Notes: a model not told the origin generated them from the sequence alone. Positions 23,597 to 36,806 are shown, counted from the stretch's first letter. The stretch: DNA of 64,000 bases from Sphagnum compactum (GCA_965153455.1 OZ234494.1:5208001-5272000), one strand, 5' to 3'. Made by a program: numbers and translations.

Positions 23597-26500
23597 TTAG
23601 CGTCTTTGGAAGTTGAAGGATCTGATGGCAGTGGCAAAGATAACACCAAACAAAATAACAAGGCCGACATGCCAAATAGCCACATAAGGTAAAAAGCTAT
23701 AGTGGTAGCCAAAGTGTTGTCGGAGATACTCACGAACCGGAAGTTCAGAACCATTTACGTCCACGTCGGTTGTCACCTGACCGAGCTGTGATGTGATTAA
23801 ACCATAGAGAGTCCACGCCGTGGGACAAATCCAATAGAACCAAATCCAATAAACTGGCAATGCCTGTACAAATGTTGTGATCCGATCGTCAATTAGGACT
23901 TTCATTTGTGGTTGGTTTTTCACTTACTTAGGATTTTTGCCTTTGTGTTCCTTCTCCCATCCTCCCATCTTCCATTTTATATCCCACAAATTTATTATTG
24001 CAACATGACTAAAGTAAAAAATATATATTAAAAAATTAATTTATATATATGTATATATATTGGTGCTAGGGTCTTTTTTTTCTAAAAAAATTATAGTAAT
24101 TTTTTTTTCGTTTGGGCATGAAAGTAAAGTTCGTAGAGCACAATAATCTATGAAGGATTTTTGGGGGAACAAGGAGCTAAGCGCACCCATACATACCGGA
24201 CGAGGGATCAAAAATCCGGAGAAAAGATTCCATAGACCATAAATTGCAGTTGATATAATTGCGGCAAACTGACTATTGGGAGTAATCGCGACCGTCACCA
24301 TGCCCCAATATGTGAAATACAGGAGAGTGAAATAAAAGAAGAAGATGAAGAAGAAGAATTTGGCGGGTGTCCAATCGAATTGGATCATCGCATACACTAT
24401 CGTTCCGTATATAAGTGATTGTACTAGGACATATGGCCACTCCACCGTAACCTGCAAAAGCAAAGAGATTAAAAAAGGGGGCAAAAGAAAACAAAACACA
24501 TGGTTTAGTGAACAAATTGTGAAAGAATTAATTTTAGGGGGGATTAATGCGGAACCGATAGTATGGATATAGTTAATTTGATTATTGCCCGTAAGGAGAC
24601 AAAAAGGGTCTATGTGGGTAGTCCGAAAAACAAATTCTTGGGTAAATGAAGAAGGGAAATACGGAATTATATAATTAGTAGCTAAAATAAATAAAGAGAT
24701 CAAAAGGGAACGAATTATTACAGTTTGTTTTTTATTACCTGGGCAAATGAATAAGGGAAAGATGAATACATTCCGGCTGCACGCTCTCGGTAAAATACAG
24801 TACGCTCCACGGCCACTACCGGCTGAACAGATGATGAATTGTTTACACCAACAAACACCACCGATGCATACATGGCCCCCATTAAATTGAACAAATCTTG
24901 TTGTTGTGAGCTGTTCCCACACCCCCCCCCCCCACCAAACGAGAATGCAATAATTGGTTGTGAGCCATTTGCTAATATGAGCAAAATACAAATATTTCTT
25001 CTTATTCTCTTTGGAGATTATTTTTGTAGTGGTGATTTCTGAACAATTTTTCCAAATTTTATTTGGTGTGAGTAGTAGCAATTCACCAAAAAACATTTTT
25101 GGTGGAATTTAGGGTCTTTTGTTTTCTCCTTAGAGAAATTCCTTAGAGATTGTGTTGTAAGTTAAAGAGGGGTGGAAATAAATTAATTAAATTTAAAATT
25201 ATTTAAACGAATTAAATAATTAATTAAAATTTTTATTAAAAAAACCCCTAGAATGAGATGTGGGTGTGTAGTGTTATTTTTACCTATTATGGCCAAGACC
25301 CCAGAAAATGCTTCCAAACAGAACGGCACAAGCGGTGGTGAAGAGAAGACGGACAACATTGTAGAGAGGGTTACGCCAATAAGAGCAATGTTGTTTCCAT
25401 GAGCACGCCATGCATTGCTGCCAAAAGGGTTGTGAATACTTTGTTGGAAAGGAAAGATCTGTCGCTCCTGCTGCAGGTTGACTCAATTCCCTCACCAAAG
25501 CTTCATTCCGTCTGCACCCCAAAAGGAATAATTGAAGGAAACAAACAAACAAACAAACACCCCCCAACAAAGAAAGTTAGTGCTTCATTCAAGTAGCCAC
25601 CTTACTAACACTTTCTTTCAAGAAGCAAAACAACAATACTAGCTAGTATGGCCATCATAGAGCAAATTTGAATCATATTTAGAGGCCACTCTCTATGTGT
25701 GAATATCCCTCCTACAAAAGCGGCGGGGGATCTTATCATGTGTATAATAGTCCTTGAGAATGGCAAAAGGGATGTTACTCCTACTTACAGACACAAGATC
25801 CCTCCCACTCCCATGGGGTACCTGCCGGATACCCGCCGGGTATCTCAGGAAATGGTGTTTTGAAAGGAAAATCACCAATTTTTATATGGCCGAGAGTAAT
25901 ACACTCGGTGGGTGGCCCGACACATAATTATTTGCTGATTAATTTATTTTTGTAGGAGGCAGACAAGATTATGTAAATTGGCTGCACTTACTGGTACAAA
26001 GATGAATTGGCATAAATTTCGGCAAAATCAACCCCGAGGCTTGATTCTGATCTATGGGAGGTAATATCGAGCATCCATGTTGACGGGTTTAGTCCCACTC
26101 GGATCTTTGGAACGCCTTTCACTGCCTCAAAGTACTCAATTAACTTGCGCGAGTGATGACCAAGTGGACCGGCGTAGACAACTTGGCCTCCTCGCTTCAG
26201 CAATAAGAGCTGCATTGACACACCCCCCCCCCCCCCCCCAACCAACCAACCAAAAAAAAAAGAAACCCAACCAATAAATAAATAAATAGTATTTTTTGGT
26301 TTTTATTTTAAAGGTGCAATTAATTATTATTGTCTTTTTGATCTTTGATTATAAATTGGGATTCCGACTATGTCCTCCTCCTAATTTCTCTTACCTCATC
26401 GAAAGCCTCAAAGATGTCGATACTGGGTTGATGAATGGTGCAAACTACGGTCCGGCCGGTATCAACTGTGTTTCGAACAGTTCTCATCACAATGGCAGCA

Positions 26501-29500
26501 GCTCGAGCATCCAGTCCCGAAGTAGGCTCATCCATGAATATTATGGACGGATTCGCAACTAACTCGACCGCAATTGTGAGTCGCTTCCTTTGCTCTGTGG
26601 AAAGACCCGTTATCCCGGGGAGCCCAACTATGGCTTGTCGCAATGAACTCAGCTCAACTAATTCCATCACCTCCTCCACAAATGCCTGCAATTATGTGAA
26701 AACCAGCCACTCAATTTGACCTATTCAAAGGATTTTCCGTGGAAATAATTGGCCCAAATTCACCACATTTTGAAGATTTTTTTTTTTTCAGATTTTTATG
26801 ATAAGTTCTAGTAAGTAGCCAAGAATATAGAAATATTTTTAAAATATTATTATTATTATTTTTTTTTTATTTTTCCCTACTTTCATATCTGGGGTTTCTA
26901 GCCAGAGTGTTGCTTACCTTGCGAACCTTCACATTGACATCTTTAGCAAGGCGCAGCCATGCAGAGTAAAGGAGTGATTCATATACGGTTACATTGGGTG
27001 AATGTATGTCGACTTGTTCACAGTAGCCAGAGATCCTGGCAAACGTTTCCTGTCTTTTCGGGAATCCAGAAATGAAAATCGAGCCTTCAACATAACCTCC
27101 AGTTTTGCGTCCTGCAAGCACATCCATTAGGGTTGTCTTCCCAGCTCCACTCACACCAACTAATGCGGTTAAAACCCCAGGTCGGAATACCCCAGTTATA
27201 TTCCGAAGCAGATTCAGCTTGTCTTCGGTGACTCCATGGACTTTCATCTCCTGCAACAACAGAAGCAAAAAAAAAACACTCAAATTAGTACATGCTCATT
27301 AGAAGAAGCTCACCGGTTGCCACCTCCAAAAGTCTTAAGTCATTTTTATTTTTGCTTGTTAGCGTGAGTGAGGTTTTGCTTACAGCAGGCATGTCAATTG
27401 AGTAGTGGATATGGTGGAATGCAATCCCCAGGGGCTGAAATGGTAAAACCATTCCCCTCTTGGCTTCAACTCCATTAGCTGCTGCTACAGCATCAAACCT
27501 ATCTGAATTTGCGCCCCCTGATGAAATGCTTGATCGCCTCTGTTCCGAGTTTGTGAGTCCAGACGCTCCTGGAAAAACCCAACTCAAAATTTAATTAATA
27601 ATAAACCCAACAATCCAGAAATACATCTTTGGTCAGTATCAAAACACAATAATTTAACAAGGGGTGTGTCACAATGTGGCCTTTTGCCATTTTTACATTA
27701 AAAAGTATCTTAAGGCAAAAGAAGAATCATGGAAACTCAAGTATTTCACCATGCAAAAATTATAATCTTCAAAAAATCCTCTAAAAGAAACTAAAATCTT
27801 TCAAGCTATTATTATAACTCTATAATAACTAATCTCAAGTTTCAACACAAGCCAAAATATCATCTTTCAAAACTCCTCATATAAAAATACACCTATTATT
27901 GTTACCTAGTAGGGGCCAAAATCCATTAAGCTACTATACTCTATAATGACTCTAAACACAATATCCTTCAATTGGTAGGCAAGGCCAAACAAAAAAGAGA
28001 GGAAAGACAAGTGGGACACATACTGTTAAATTCATTCAATTGGCGTCTATGTTCATTGCTTTCCATAGACCCATTTTGTGATTTTTCGCCCGCTCCTCTC
28101 AGATTTGCATTTTTCTCCTCCAGAACTTCTGCAGACATCACTGCGTTGGGCTTGCCAAGTGCTGCCAAGGCCACCATAATGTCACACAAAATTAGTTTCA
28201 CTCTAAGTATCTGTGACACCGTGTTTTTCTCTGTCAATTTCGTGATGTCGCCAAAGTGACAACCATTCATAGGAAGATTTAGACAAATTTGGTTCCATAG
28301 TAGTAACCTCTGCAGCTTCGACACATCTTTGTCAAATCATTAATTAATTTTGAAATTTCCATTTTGACAAATAGAGTATTCTTGAAGATTCAATATTTTC
28401 CTTCACAAGTTTCTGTTATTTGGAAGAAATAAAAACATTGAAAATTTCAACATTTCTGAAAATAATTTATTTAGTGTTGAAGCTGTCAAGCTAGTAGGGT
28501 ATACACAAGACATGAAAGTGAAAAAATGTAAGCCTTCCATCTATAATTTTGGCTATCTACTAGAACCAAATATAGAAATCTTGCATTTTTTATTAACTTT
28601 TTTTTTGTTTAATTTCAAATTCTGGTGATTCGAAACCCAAAAATATCACTTCATTTTTGCATTTTTAGTTTCTATGTTCTCTTCTTGGTGAAATTTTGCC
28701 ATTAAGAAAAAAGGCTAATCTGTGACATGATAAGCATTTGCAACCTTTTTGTGTTCAGAACCAGTACTACAATAAGTGTATAAAAGTTTTCAAAATTTAA
28801 GGGAAGAGTGAAAGTAGAAGTGTTAACTTACGGTCTAGGACTTTGAGGAAGAAGCAAAATAGCAAATTGAAGAGAATGGAGTACCCGAACAAGGTTCCCA
28901 CCCCAATCCAATACCAGTAGCTTTTTTCGAATAATCCGCGGCTTGACAATACCTCTTTTCCCAATCCTCCCTGGATGACAAACTCTGAATTAATACTACT
29001 AACCAACAGAGTTTGTCTGCAATACAGGACCAACACTCTACCAAGGAATCATCCAAGTTTCAAGGGCATGAAAAACAATAAAGAAAACCACTGGAGAGTT
29101 TCTCTTTGTATTTTTTTGTCAGCTTCTCAGCCATAACCTTGCATGGGATCTTATGACCCACGTAACAGATCTCAAATTAGGCCAGCCTTGGGCACAGATC
29201 TCAAATCACTGAAGGGCCTTGTCCTCAGGCCCTTCTCCTATATGTAAGATCCAACTGACCAGTCAAGAGGACCTTACGGATTTTGTAAGCATCCTGATTT
29301 CAAAAATTTCTTAAAAATCTTGCTGAGTTTCTTTACACAGATGAAGGGTCTGCTTTTAGACCCTTCCTGGAATTTTGGCCCCTCCACTCAGCCAATCAGG
29401 TGGTGAAATGTCAGATCATTACCTTGTCCCAGCGTGGAGCAAGAAACTCATTGACAGAGATCGCATTTTGGGCATATGAAAGGGGTGATATCCAATATCC

Positions 29501-32500
29501 CCATATCCACCAGGGATGGATGTTTTCTGCAAGTGTACAATCATCAGCGGAAGATTATGTCAAATAATGTGGTAAAGAAGATGACATAATGTGCTACCCC
29601 AGACCTTAACTTTGTGTGATAATTTTTTTTTGGCAGAGAAGAAAGCCCAAAACCAGCATCAGTTAACAAAACAAAACAGAGGGCCATTCATCACTCAAAG
29701 GAAAATTAAAGTTTGAGTCAAAAGTAGTGGCTGTGTATGGTACTTCTAGAAACAATGAAGCCTCCGAGTGTAAATACAAGTATGATTCCAAATGATCCAC
29801 CAGTTTGAGCCACGATTAGCATCCGAGAGATGGCCGCAATCATTCGAAATAGCCCTAGTGCCATCTGATGCATTACCAACAGAAGCAGCCATGCCCGGAA
29901 AAATCTGCACTAGTCTCATCACAGTACACAGATATACTTCAGGACTTGTACCAGACGCAACTCCTGTATCAGAACTTACCAGGCTTTTACAAATTGAAAG
30001 ACATGCAATTTGTCACTTAGGGGAGATTCCGCCATTCACCCAAAGATTCTTAGGGTCAAATGAGGAGACATTTCACCCTTCACTCCTAGGGTCAAATGAA
30101 TATAAAACATTGTGATTTCTAGCAAATAGTCTACAAAGTTTCTGATTATGTGGCAGAATCTCTCTCTCAAGAGTGCCAATTACATCAGCAGATAATGACA
30201 ATTGGTCAGACCCATCTCATGGCCACCTGCCTGCCGTGAACTGTGTCCTTGCCATGGCCATTATCCTAACACATAATGTGGTGATAAACATTCTACTTGA
30301 TTCACATAAACCCAGCCACCAACGGGGTTTTGGATTTCGTACCTGGTAGCTTCAGGTGCAAAACCAATTGTGTAATATGTGAGTACAGTCCAAAGGAGGG
30401 ACTCATAAATTGATATTGGAAGTCGCAAGAGATAGACGGGGAGCGCAAAAGCCCAAGCTGGATAGAAGAAGAGGTCACGCTGTTTGTAGTAGACAGGAAG
30501 ACGAGCTATGATCAACGCCATTTCCATGAACCCACCAAACATAACATTGATGAGACCAAAAAATAGCGCTCCCAAATATAGGCCACCATTGGAGACAGAA
30601 TCCGGATGGAGTGATGTGCGCAGAAACACTGTCATGGTGATTAGTGATACCACAGATAGCTGCCAAAAAACACATCCCAAATTATGGCCATAATAATCAC
30701 TCCTCCCACAATGAACATTTAGCACAATTGGACATAAACAAAAATGGGTCGTGTCAGAAAATTCAATTTTTGTTTGGGGGGTGTCTAATATCAGCAGATA
30801 AACATCAAGATAAATTATTGGGCTCAAAGAAAATTGTGAGTTTTGTTTGTGGAATTTAGCAAACCTGTATTGTTCTGAAAATGTAAATAAAGCGGTTGCG
30901 CTTCATCAGGAGTTTCTCTCTTGCAAAGCAGGCTAGGAAGAGCTCCCAGTTGCTGATAGCATATCTTTCTGTAACAAGAGCTGCAGGATGACTTTTTTCC
31001 TTCACAAATGGAACATTTAGCTCCTGATTGAGTCGCTCTCCAACATGGAACTGTTTAAAACCTTCTGCAAAAGCATTTACTGAGACATACTGGTATGGCG
31101 CGGTTTTGTCATGCCAGTACTGCTGTTGATCTTTCCTTGATGTTACCTGCCAACAACAAAGATGAGTTTTAACACAACACCAAATAAGGCTGGCTAATTG
31201 ATACAAATGGACACCACTTTCGGAGATACCCAAACAATGGTATAGATGTAGATGGTGGTTGCTGGGCATAGTGAACAATCACAATTCTATATTGAGTCAT
31301 TGATGAGCCTGCAATGTCACTCACAAAAGTTTGCTCAACAAAAAGAACTGATCTTCACCCACCTCCTGTAAGAAATCAGCAACTCCTTTCCGCTCAGGGC
31401 ACTTGAAGCCCATTGAGTGGAAGAAATCGAGCACCAAGTCCCTTGGACCTTGGTAGACAATCTGGCCTTCTGACAGCAAGATGAGTTCATCAAAGAGCTC
31501 AAAAGTTTCAGGTGCTGGCTGCAAAAGAGAGACAATCATTGTGCTGTCCAGAACACGCACTGACTGCCTCAAACACTTGACTATCTGATATGTTGTGGAG
31601 CTGTCTAAACCAGTTGAAATCTCATCCATGAACAGAGCTTTTGCAGGCCCGACGATCATTTCACCTGAGTTGGAGAAAACAAAAAAAGAAAACATAACAA
31701 GAGTGGTTAAAAATTCAAGGTAATGCATTTTCCTCAGCTGTTTTCTATTCTTGAAAAAATAGATTGCAAGTAAGTTGATGAAAAAACTTTATAATAAGAA
31801 ATATATATTTATGAAGATTTATGTACCTATGTATGTATGGGATGCACATAAGAATGGTTTTTCAATGGACAGTTTAATGAGATTCCTGCACTTGATGAAG
31901 TAAAATGGGCCTGAAACCCACCAGTATTTACACGCTTTTTCTGACCCCCTGAAATGCCACGCCTCATTTCATCTCCAACGAGTGTGTCTGCGCAGATTTC
32001 CAGATCTAAAATCTACAGTTCATCCAAATGCAACCTTTAGTAAATTGTCTTCTAGTACCCATTTACTTTGAGTCCAGATTTTCTGGGAAAAACAAGCTAT
32101 GTTGTAACCCAACAAGTTTTTCCTTCTCATTTGTCCATGAAGCCACTCAAACAGCTTCTTTCAAAAACAAAAAGCAACCCAAAACTTGAGAAACTAGAAA
32201 GAGTTGTCAAACCTTGAGTATGTAGTCTGTCACGAGGCTTGTCTCTTGGCCTTGCACCGCAGTGGCCTACAAAAATTTTAAAGCGAGGTTTATGAGTTGG
32301 ATACAGAAGATGTTCGATAGGACATACATGCCCCAGTTATATTGCATATTAAGCTGCCTGTATCTCATTCTGCTTGTTCATGAAAAGTGATCCATAGGTA
32401 TCCGTTCTGCTTGAAAATTGATCCATATCCACCTGCTGAGCAAGTAAGGGATGCAAAGGATGCTGGTTGTGTCTGGTAACTAGCTTGAGGCCGCTGGTTA

Positions 32501-35500
32501 CCAGAAATAGCCTTGGTGCTCCTGTGTCACCTGGCTATTTTTGGTAACCAGTGGCCTCTCGCTGGTTACCAAGTCCTCAGACATTCTCAAAATTAATAGC
32601 AAGGAGAGGTAGGTATCAGTAGTGCACAGAGCTTCACCTTCATGAACATGTCAATGTCTGAGTCAGGGAAAATCCCTGCCTCCTTCTCCCTTCTTGCAAG
32701 CTCTTTCAGCATGTCTGAGAAAGCCAAGCCAAAGGTAATAAAAAGGCACAGGTGTATGAGTTGAAATCCCTCCTCACCTCAGGTGTTCACCATCACAGAA
32801 CATGCAAACATTTCCATAACTGGTTTCTATGTCCTATTCAGGCACTTTTACAGGTGTTTTCCTAAGTGGGACAGACAACCATTTACTTGACCATCAATTC
32901 AAATTTCAAGTGCCTTTATTAATTGTCGATTTGCAGCAAAACTGAGATTGACACTCACCAGATCTAGTACCAACACCTTGGCAACGACCTGAGAAATCAA
33001 GTGTTTCTCTTACGGTCAGTTCTCCCAGCTGCAAGTCTTGCTGACTGATATATGCAGCAGTTCTTTGTGGCACAAACTCATGCATATCGTGGCCATTGTA
33101 TGTGACCTTCCCTGAAACCTTCAAGTATCAAGGATAATCCCATCCACCACAAATTCTCACAACTTTCAATGCAAAACAATAATGAGCTCAAACTTCAATG
33201 ATACAAGCTTAATAATACTATGATTTCACCTATAAACGGTGCACAGGCTGTAAGCACAATTTGCATTGCAGCTCCCATCCCTATCAAGCAAATGGAATGC
33301 ACAATGCACCCACCCACCTTAGTAAGGACATCTTTCTATTAGGTTGTTGTGATCACAATAACTTTCTATTATGTTTTTTCAACTAGCTGTGCTCACAGTC
33401 ATCTCACAGCTCTACCGGTCAAGCACTGACCAATTGAAGGAGCTGTGAGAGCTATGAGTCAAATTGTGACTCACCATATAATGACATTTGTCCTTTTTTT
33501 CATGAGAACATGGGCTCCCAGAGTTCCTAACATGGTTAATTACATATTTTCAATGCACTTGAAACTCTCCAATGGAAAGTGACTGTCCATGTAGCAAGAA
33601 ACAAGTCCCTATGACAGTGGCTTCCAAGTTCCCATTAGGCTGCTGTGATCACAGCACACTGTGTGTGGCCTGTGATCATAGAAAGAGACCCTAACTCTTC
33701 AAGATATCATCAAATCTGTTGAGCTCCAGCAACTGAGGAAGGGGAGATATTAACTGACCTTCAGAGATTTATCTAGTTTCCCTGCCAAAGCTAACAATAA
33801 GGTAGTTTTTCCTGCACCTGGTGGTCCCAAAAGCAATGTCATCCTGCCAAAGAACAAGTACATATTATTATATGTTGTGACAAGAGTAAGAGAGTTGCTC
33901 TCTGCTGCCAATATGTCTCAAAGTAACCTCTTGAAACCCATTCTCTTGTGTACTATTCCACTTCAATTAGCACACATAACCTTGAAAGGATCATATATGT
34001 ACTAATATGGAATGGTCAAGGAAACCCCTGCCCATTACATTGGGTAAGGTGGCAATTAGGGCATTAGGGCAAGTTAGGCAAACCAGCCAACATAATGGGC
34101 AAGGATGAAGCAATTCCATGGCATTAAAAATTCTGGGGTGGCAGACTCAACAATTAAAAAATAAATAAAATCAAGTTTAACAGACACATTTTGGTCACTA
34201 TTATTAGGAGTGTATCATTGCCAGAAGATTAGGTCATATAATGTGGTCAAGAAATTGATATAATCTGCCACCACAGACCTTAATGTCTGTGTTTCAAGAG
34301 AAGTAACTAACAGCTCAGGCAAGTTTTCTTCTCTTTCAGAAAAATGAGAAACTTAGAAATGCTTCAAATTTCCTGAGAATTGGAAGGGCTTCACGAGACC
34401 TAGAGCAGAATCATTAAGGTCTGCCCAGGGTGGCAGATTAAACCATTTTCTTAACACATCAAATGGCATAATCTTCCAATGATGCATTATCATACACGCA
34501 TGTAATAGTAATCAGAATGTGTCTGTAGAACATTTTTTTTTTTTCTAAATAGTTGAATCTGCCACCCCAGAGCTTAATGTCATGGAATGGACTTGCCTTT
34601 GCCCATTGTGTTGGGTAAGGCACCAGGTGAGCCTTTGCCAAGTAGCCTGGGCAGCCTGGGCTTGACCACTCCATAGTATATGATGGCAACCTTAAGAAGA
34701 AACTCAAATGGAGAGTTCAAAGTCCCTCTTGTCATCCTTGGTTATGTAAAGAAGATGAAATTATACATGTTGTGATTTTTAAGGCATGAAGAGCAAACCT
34801 TCCAGGTTTGATAATCCCACTGACATCGTGAAGAATGTTGAAAGTTGTCTTCTGTGCGCGGGATAGGATAGTCTGCAGCAGCACAGAAAATGAATGTTAA
34901 TTCTTGAATGTTCCTGGTAATGACATAATCCTGTGGGAAATTTAGCATCAAGATGATTATACATAGTGCTTTGTGCAACATTCCAATTTGAGAACATTCT
35001 GAGCAAAACTGTGTAACCCTAGGACTTGTGTGCAGCTGACATATGACAATTTTGACAGAAGTTTTTGACATGAGAAAAAAAATTTGGGTGACAATTTCAG
35101 AAGCAGAGACTGTAAAGTACCTCAAACAATGTCAACAAAAAATTGGGAAGGCTTGGCAACGCTCTGCCACCGACATGTACATCAGCAGTGAGATCCAAGT
35201 GCTCAAACCGAACCTCGATTTTTGGAAGCTCGATCCCAACCCTGAAATTTCAAAAAACCAGTTCACTATGTAGCCCATTAAATTCTGTAAACTCCAAGAA
35301 AAACAAAACTCTTGTCAAGGACATACCATCCCAAAGGAGCTTCACTGCTTTGAGTTCCATCAAACCAAGAAGCTTCAATGCTCTGAGTTTGAAAGAAACC
35401 ATCTGAAATAGGAAATTAAGGCTCTCTGTTATGAACATAAAAGCTCTTGAAACCAAGTTCTTAATGAAGCTGTTATTTGCTAATAGTTCTATAGTCTGAG

Positions 35501-36232
35501 CTTGCTGTAAGCACCTGCGTCAAGGAGGAGATGATGGTAACAATCTGAAATCCTAATCCTCCAGAGTCTGATGAGCTTCTTGCAAGCACCATCAAGGAGA
35601 TTCCTGGATGGTAACAATGAAATCAGCCTAATCCTACAGACTCTGATGAGCTTCTTCTTGCAAGCACCATCTCAAGGAGATTCAGATGGTAACTGCAATG
35701 AAATCAGGCTAATCCAATAGAATCTGATAAGCTTCTTGCAAGCAGGAGATGATGGCAACAAAGAAATCCTCATCCTACAACAGAGTCTGATGAGCTCCTT
35801 CTTGCAAGCACCATAAAGGAGAGTGAGATGGTAACAATTGTGAAATCCTAGTCTGAGCGCGCGCACACTTCTACTGCACCTGTCAATTCGCTCCCGGAAC
35901 TTGAGAAGGAAGCGCTCATTATCGTCCTCCGTGACTTTGAAGATCTTGGCCATGAGCTTCTTGCGATCTTCCAGGCTGAGCTGTGTGGCATCCACCTCTT
36001 GCGTCAGGACGTTCCCATTCTCTTCCACGCTCTTGAAGATGGACCTCCGAATGCGGTCATAAGTTGGCAGCTTCTGCAAGGCCGCCCATTTCAGCGCCTC
36101 CTCATCGTCTGCCTCCCGCTTCTTCGTCGAGCTGCGCGAGAACACGTTATCTTCCGGCCCTCCTAATCCCGTATTCAAACCCGACGACCTTCGCGTATCC
36201 CCCACCCATGATATATCATCACTCATCTCCAT
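23597..36232 (-). CDS. Full-size PDR-type ABCG transporter, gene C (23 exons, complete)
   Basis: Tandem paralogue of gene B, same predicted role. Exons in coding order: 36232-35880, 35241-35121, 34872-34799, 33843-33759, 33118-32959, 32714-32638, 32266-32213, 32012-31922, 31664-31363, 31146-30865, 30659-30343, 29904-29744, 29526-29423, 28970-28832, 28161-28024, 27568-27384, 27250-26918, 26685-26395, 26209-25992, 25511-25284, 24910-24739, 24451-24197, 23863-23597. Total 4407 nt, 1468 residues, stop TAA. Motifs: NBD1 GPPGAGKT (189-196), SGGQ (329-332), FMDE (350-353); NBD2 GVSGAGKT (913-920), LSTEQ (1020-1024), FMDE (1042-1045). Nineteen exons have exactly the gene B length; exons 1, 3, 14 and 16 differ, with exons 3, 14 and 16 changing by whole codons. 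Start: MEMSDD, with a second ATG two codons later; upstream in-frame codons offer no ATG. Two acceptors (exons 19, 21) lie next to poly-G. TMD2 has LPVYW instead of IPxWW. Confidence 0.95.
24911..24933 (-). other. Poly-G tract just upstream of the exon 21 acceptor, gene C
   Basis: Twelve C on the plus strand (24922-24933) are twelve G on the coding strand, ending 11 nt before exon 21. The usual pyrimidine tract is missing at that place, yet the acceptor is required by the conserved exon length (172 nt in all three genes). Confidence 0.75.
25700..25870. repeat. Element fragment in intron 19 of gene C
   Basis: Contains GGGGATCTTA...AAGATCCCTCCCACTC, shared with the fold-back element at 13184-13283, followed by GGTACCTGCCGGATACCC and GGTATC words that resemble 16238-16275. 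It looks like a patchwork of the same inverted-repeat families that lie in and upstream of gene B. Confidence 0.45.
26210..26239 (-). other. Poly-G tract just upstream of the exon 19 acceptor, gene C
   Basis: Seventeen C on the plus strand (26223-26239) are seventeen G on the coding strand, ending about 13 nt before exon 19. The intron is 185 nt and its 3' end is G-rich instead of pyrimidine-rich. The acceptor position is fixed by the exon length of 218 nt, identical in gene B. Confidence 0.75.
29536..29612. repeat. Fragment of fold-back element in intron 12 of gene C
   Basis: The words GGAAGATTATGTCAAATAAT, GTGGTAAAGAAGAT and CCAGACCTTAA match the inner end of the long inverted repeat at 34001-34680 with scattered differences. 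It is a second, truncated copy in another intron of the same gene. Confidence 0.55.
34001..34680. mobile_element. Long-armed fold-back element in intron 3 of gene C
   Basis: The left arm 34001-34288 and the reverse complement of 34411-34680 match over almost their whole length: ATATGGAATGGTCAAG against ATATACTATGGAGTGGTCAAG, CTGGGGTGGCAGACTCAAC against CTGGGGTGGCAGATTCAAC, ACAGACACATT, and AATCTGCCACC followed by AGACCTTAATG. The spacer is about 122 bp. Arms of about 280 bp with many point differences indicate an old fold-back or long-TIR non-autonomous DNA element; no coding capacity. Confidence 0.7.
35573..35835. repeat. Tandem repeat of about 64-80 bp x4 in intron 1 of gene C
   Basis: Units start near 35573, 35648, 35726 and 35792, each with TCTGATGAGCTTCTTGCAAGC-like sequence (position-wise close), an AAGGAGA word and GATGGTAAC. 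A partial unit precedes them from about 35510. Unit lengths vary by indels. Confidence 0.75.
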
Positions 36233-36465
36233 CTCCTCGAGGCCTCCGCCGAGGTTTACTGCGAGGGTCCTTTTTCCTGCTCTTCTCCCGCCTCCGTTAC
36301 TCCCGGAACGCGAGCTTAAAGAAAGACTGCGCGGCTTCAAGCGTCTCCTGACTGATCCGGCGCTCCTGCAGTAAAATATCCTTGCGACTTCTTCATCTCA
36401 TCCCTTCTTCTTCATGACAAGAAACAGGAATTACTGTGGTTTGTGCACTCCGGTTCAACACAGTT

Positions 36466-36488
36466 GCAGCAGCAGCAGCAGCAACTGA
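36466..36488. repeat. CAG trinucleotide repeat in the gene C 5' flank
   Basis: About six to seven consecutive GCA/CAG units about 235 nt upstream of the start codon, with a shorter CAG cluster near 36608. Probably in the 5' untranslated region. Confidence 0.6.
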
Positions 36489-36806
36489 ATTTGCAACCCA
36501 GAAACTGTGTAGCCGGAAGCAAGAAGATTTGGGACAACAACCGTCGTCGTCGTTCACCATGAAAGCAGCTGCTCACAGCGGCTCCGTAACACTGTGTACT
36601 CTAGCACAGCAGCAGCAGCGTCGTCGAGACGAGTTCAGAAATCATTTCCAACACGACAAGATCTTATTTTGGCGATCAAACCAAAAGCACAAAAAAAGAG
36701 ACACAGTAATCTAGAAGTACTTTAGGCTCGCCGCAAGAAAGCTCCCGAGTTCTCCTCGATTCCAGTGCGATGCTTTCCTGGCAGCAAATCTTTTTCCAGC
36801 TGCGAA

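Noticed and set aside
24041-25096. A 351-codon open frame on the minus strand, the longest in the window
   Set aside because: It reads through introns 20-22 and only the middle part coincides with PDR exon 22; splice sites and paralogue exon lengths show it is intron read-through.
36233-36340. N-terminal extension of gene C (36 more residues in frame)
   Set aside because: The extension begins at TTG, not ATG; the first ATG is at 36232 in good context.
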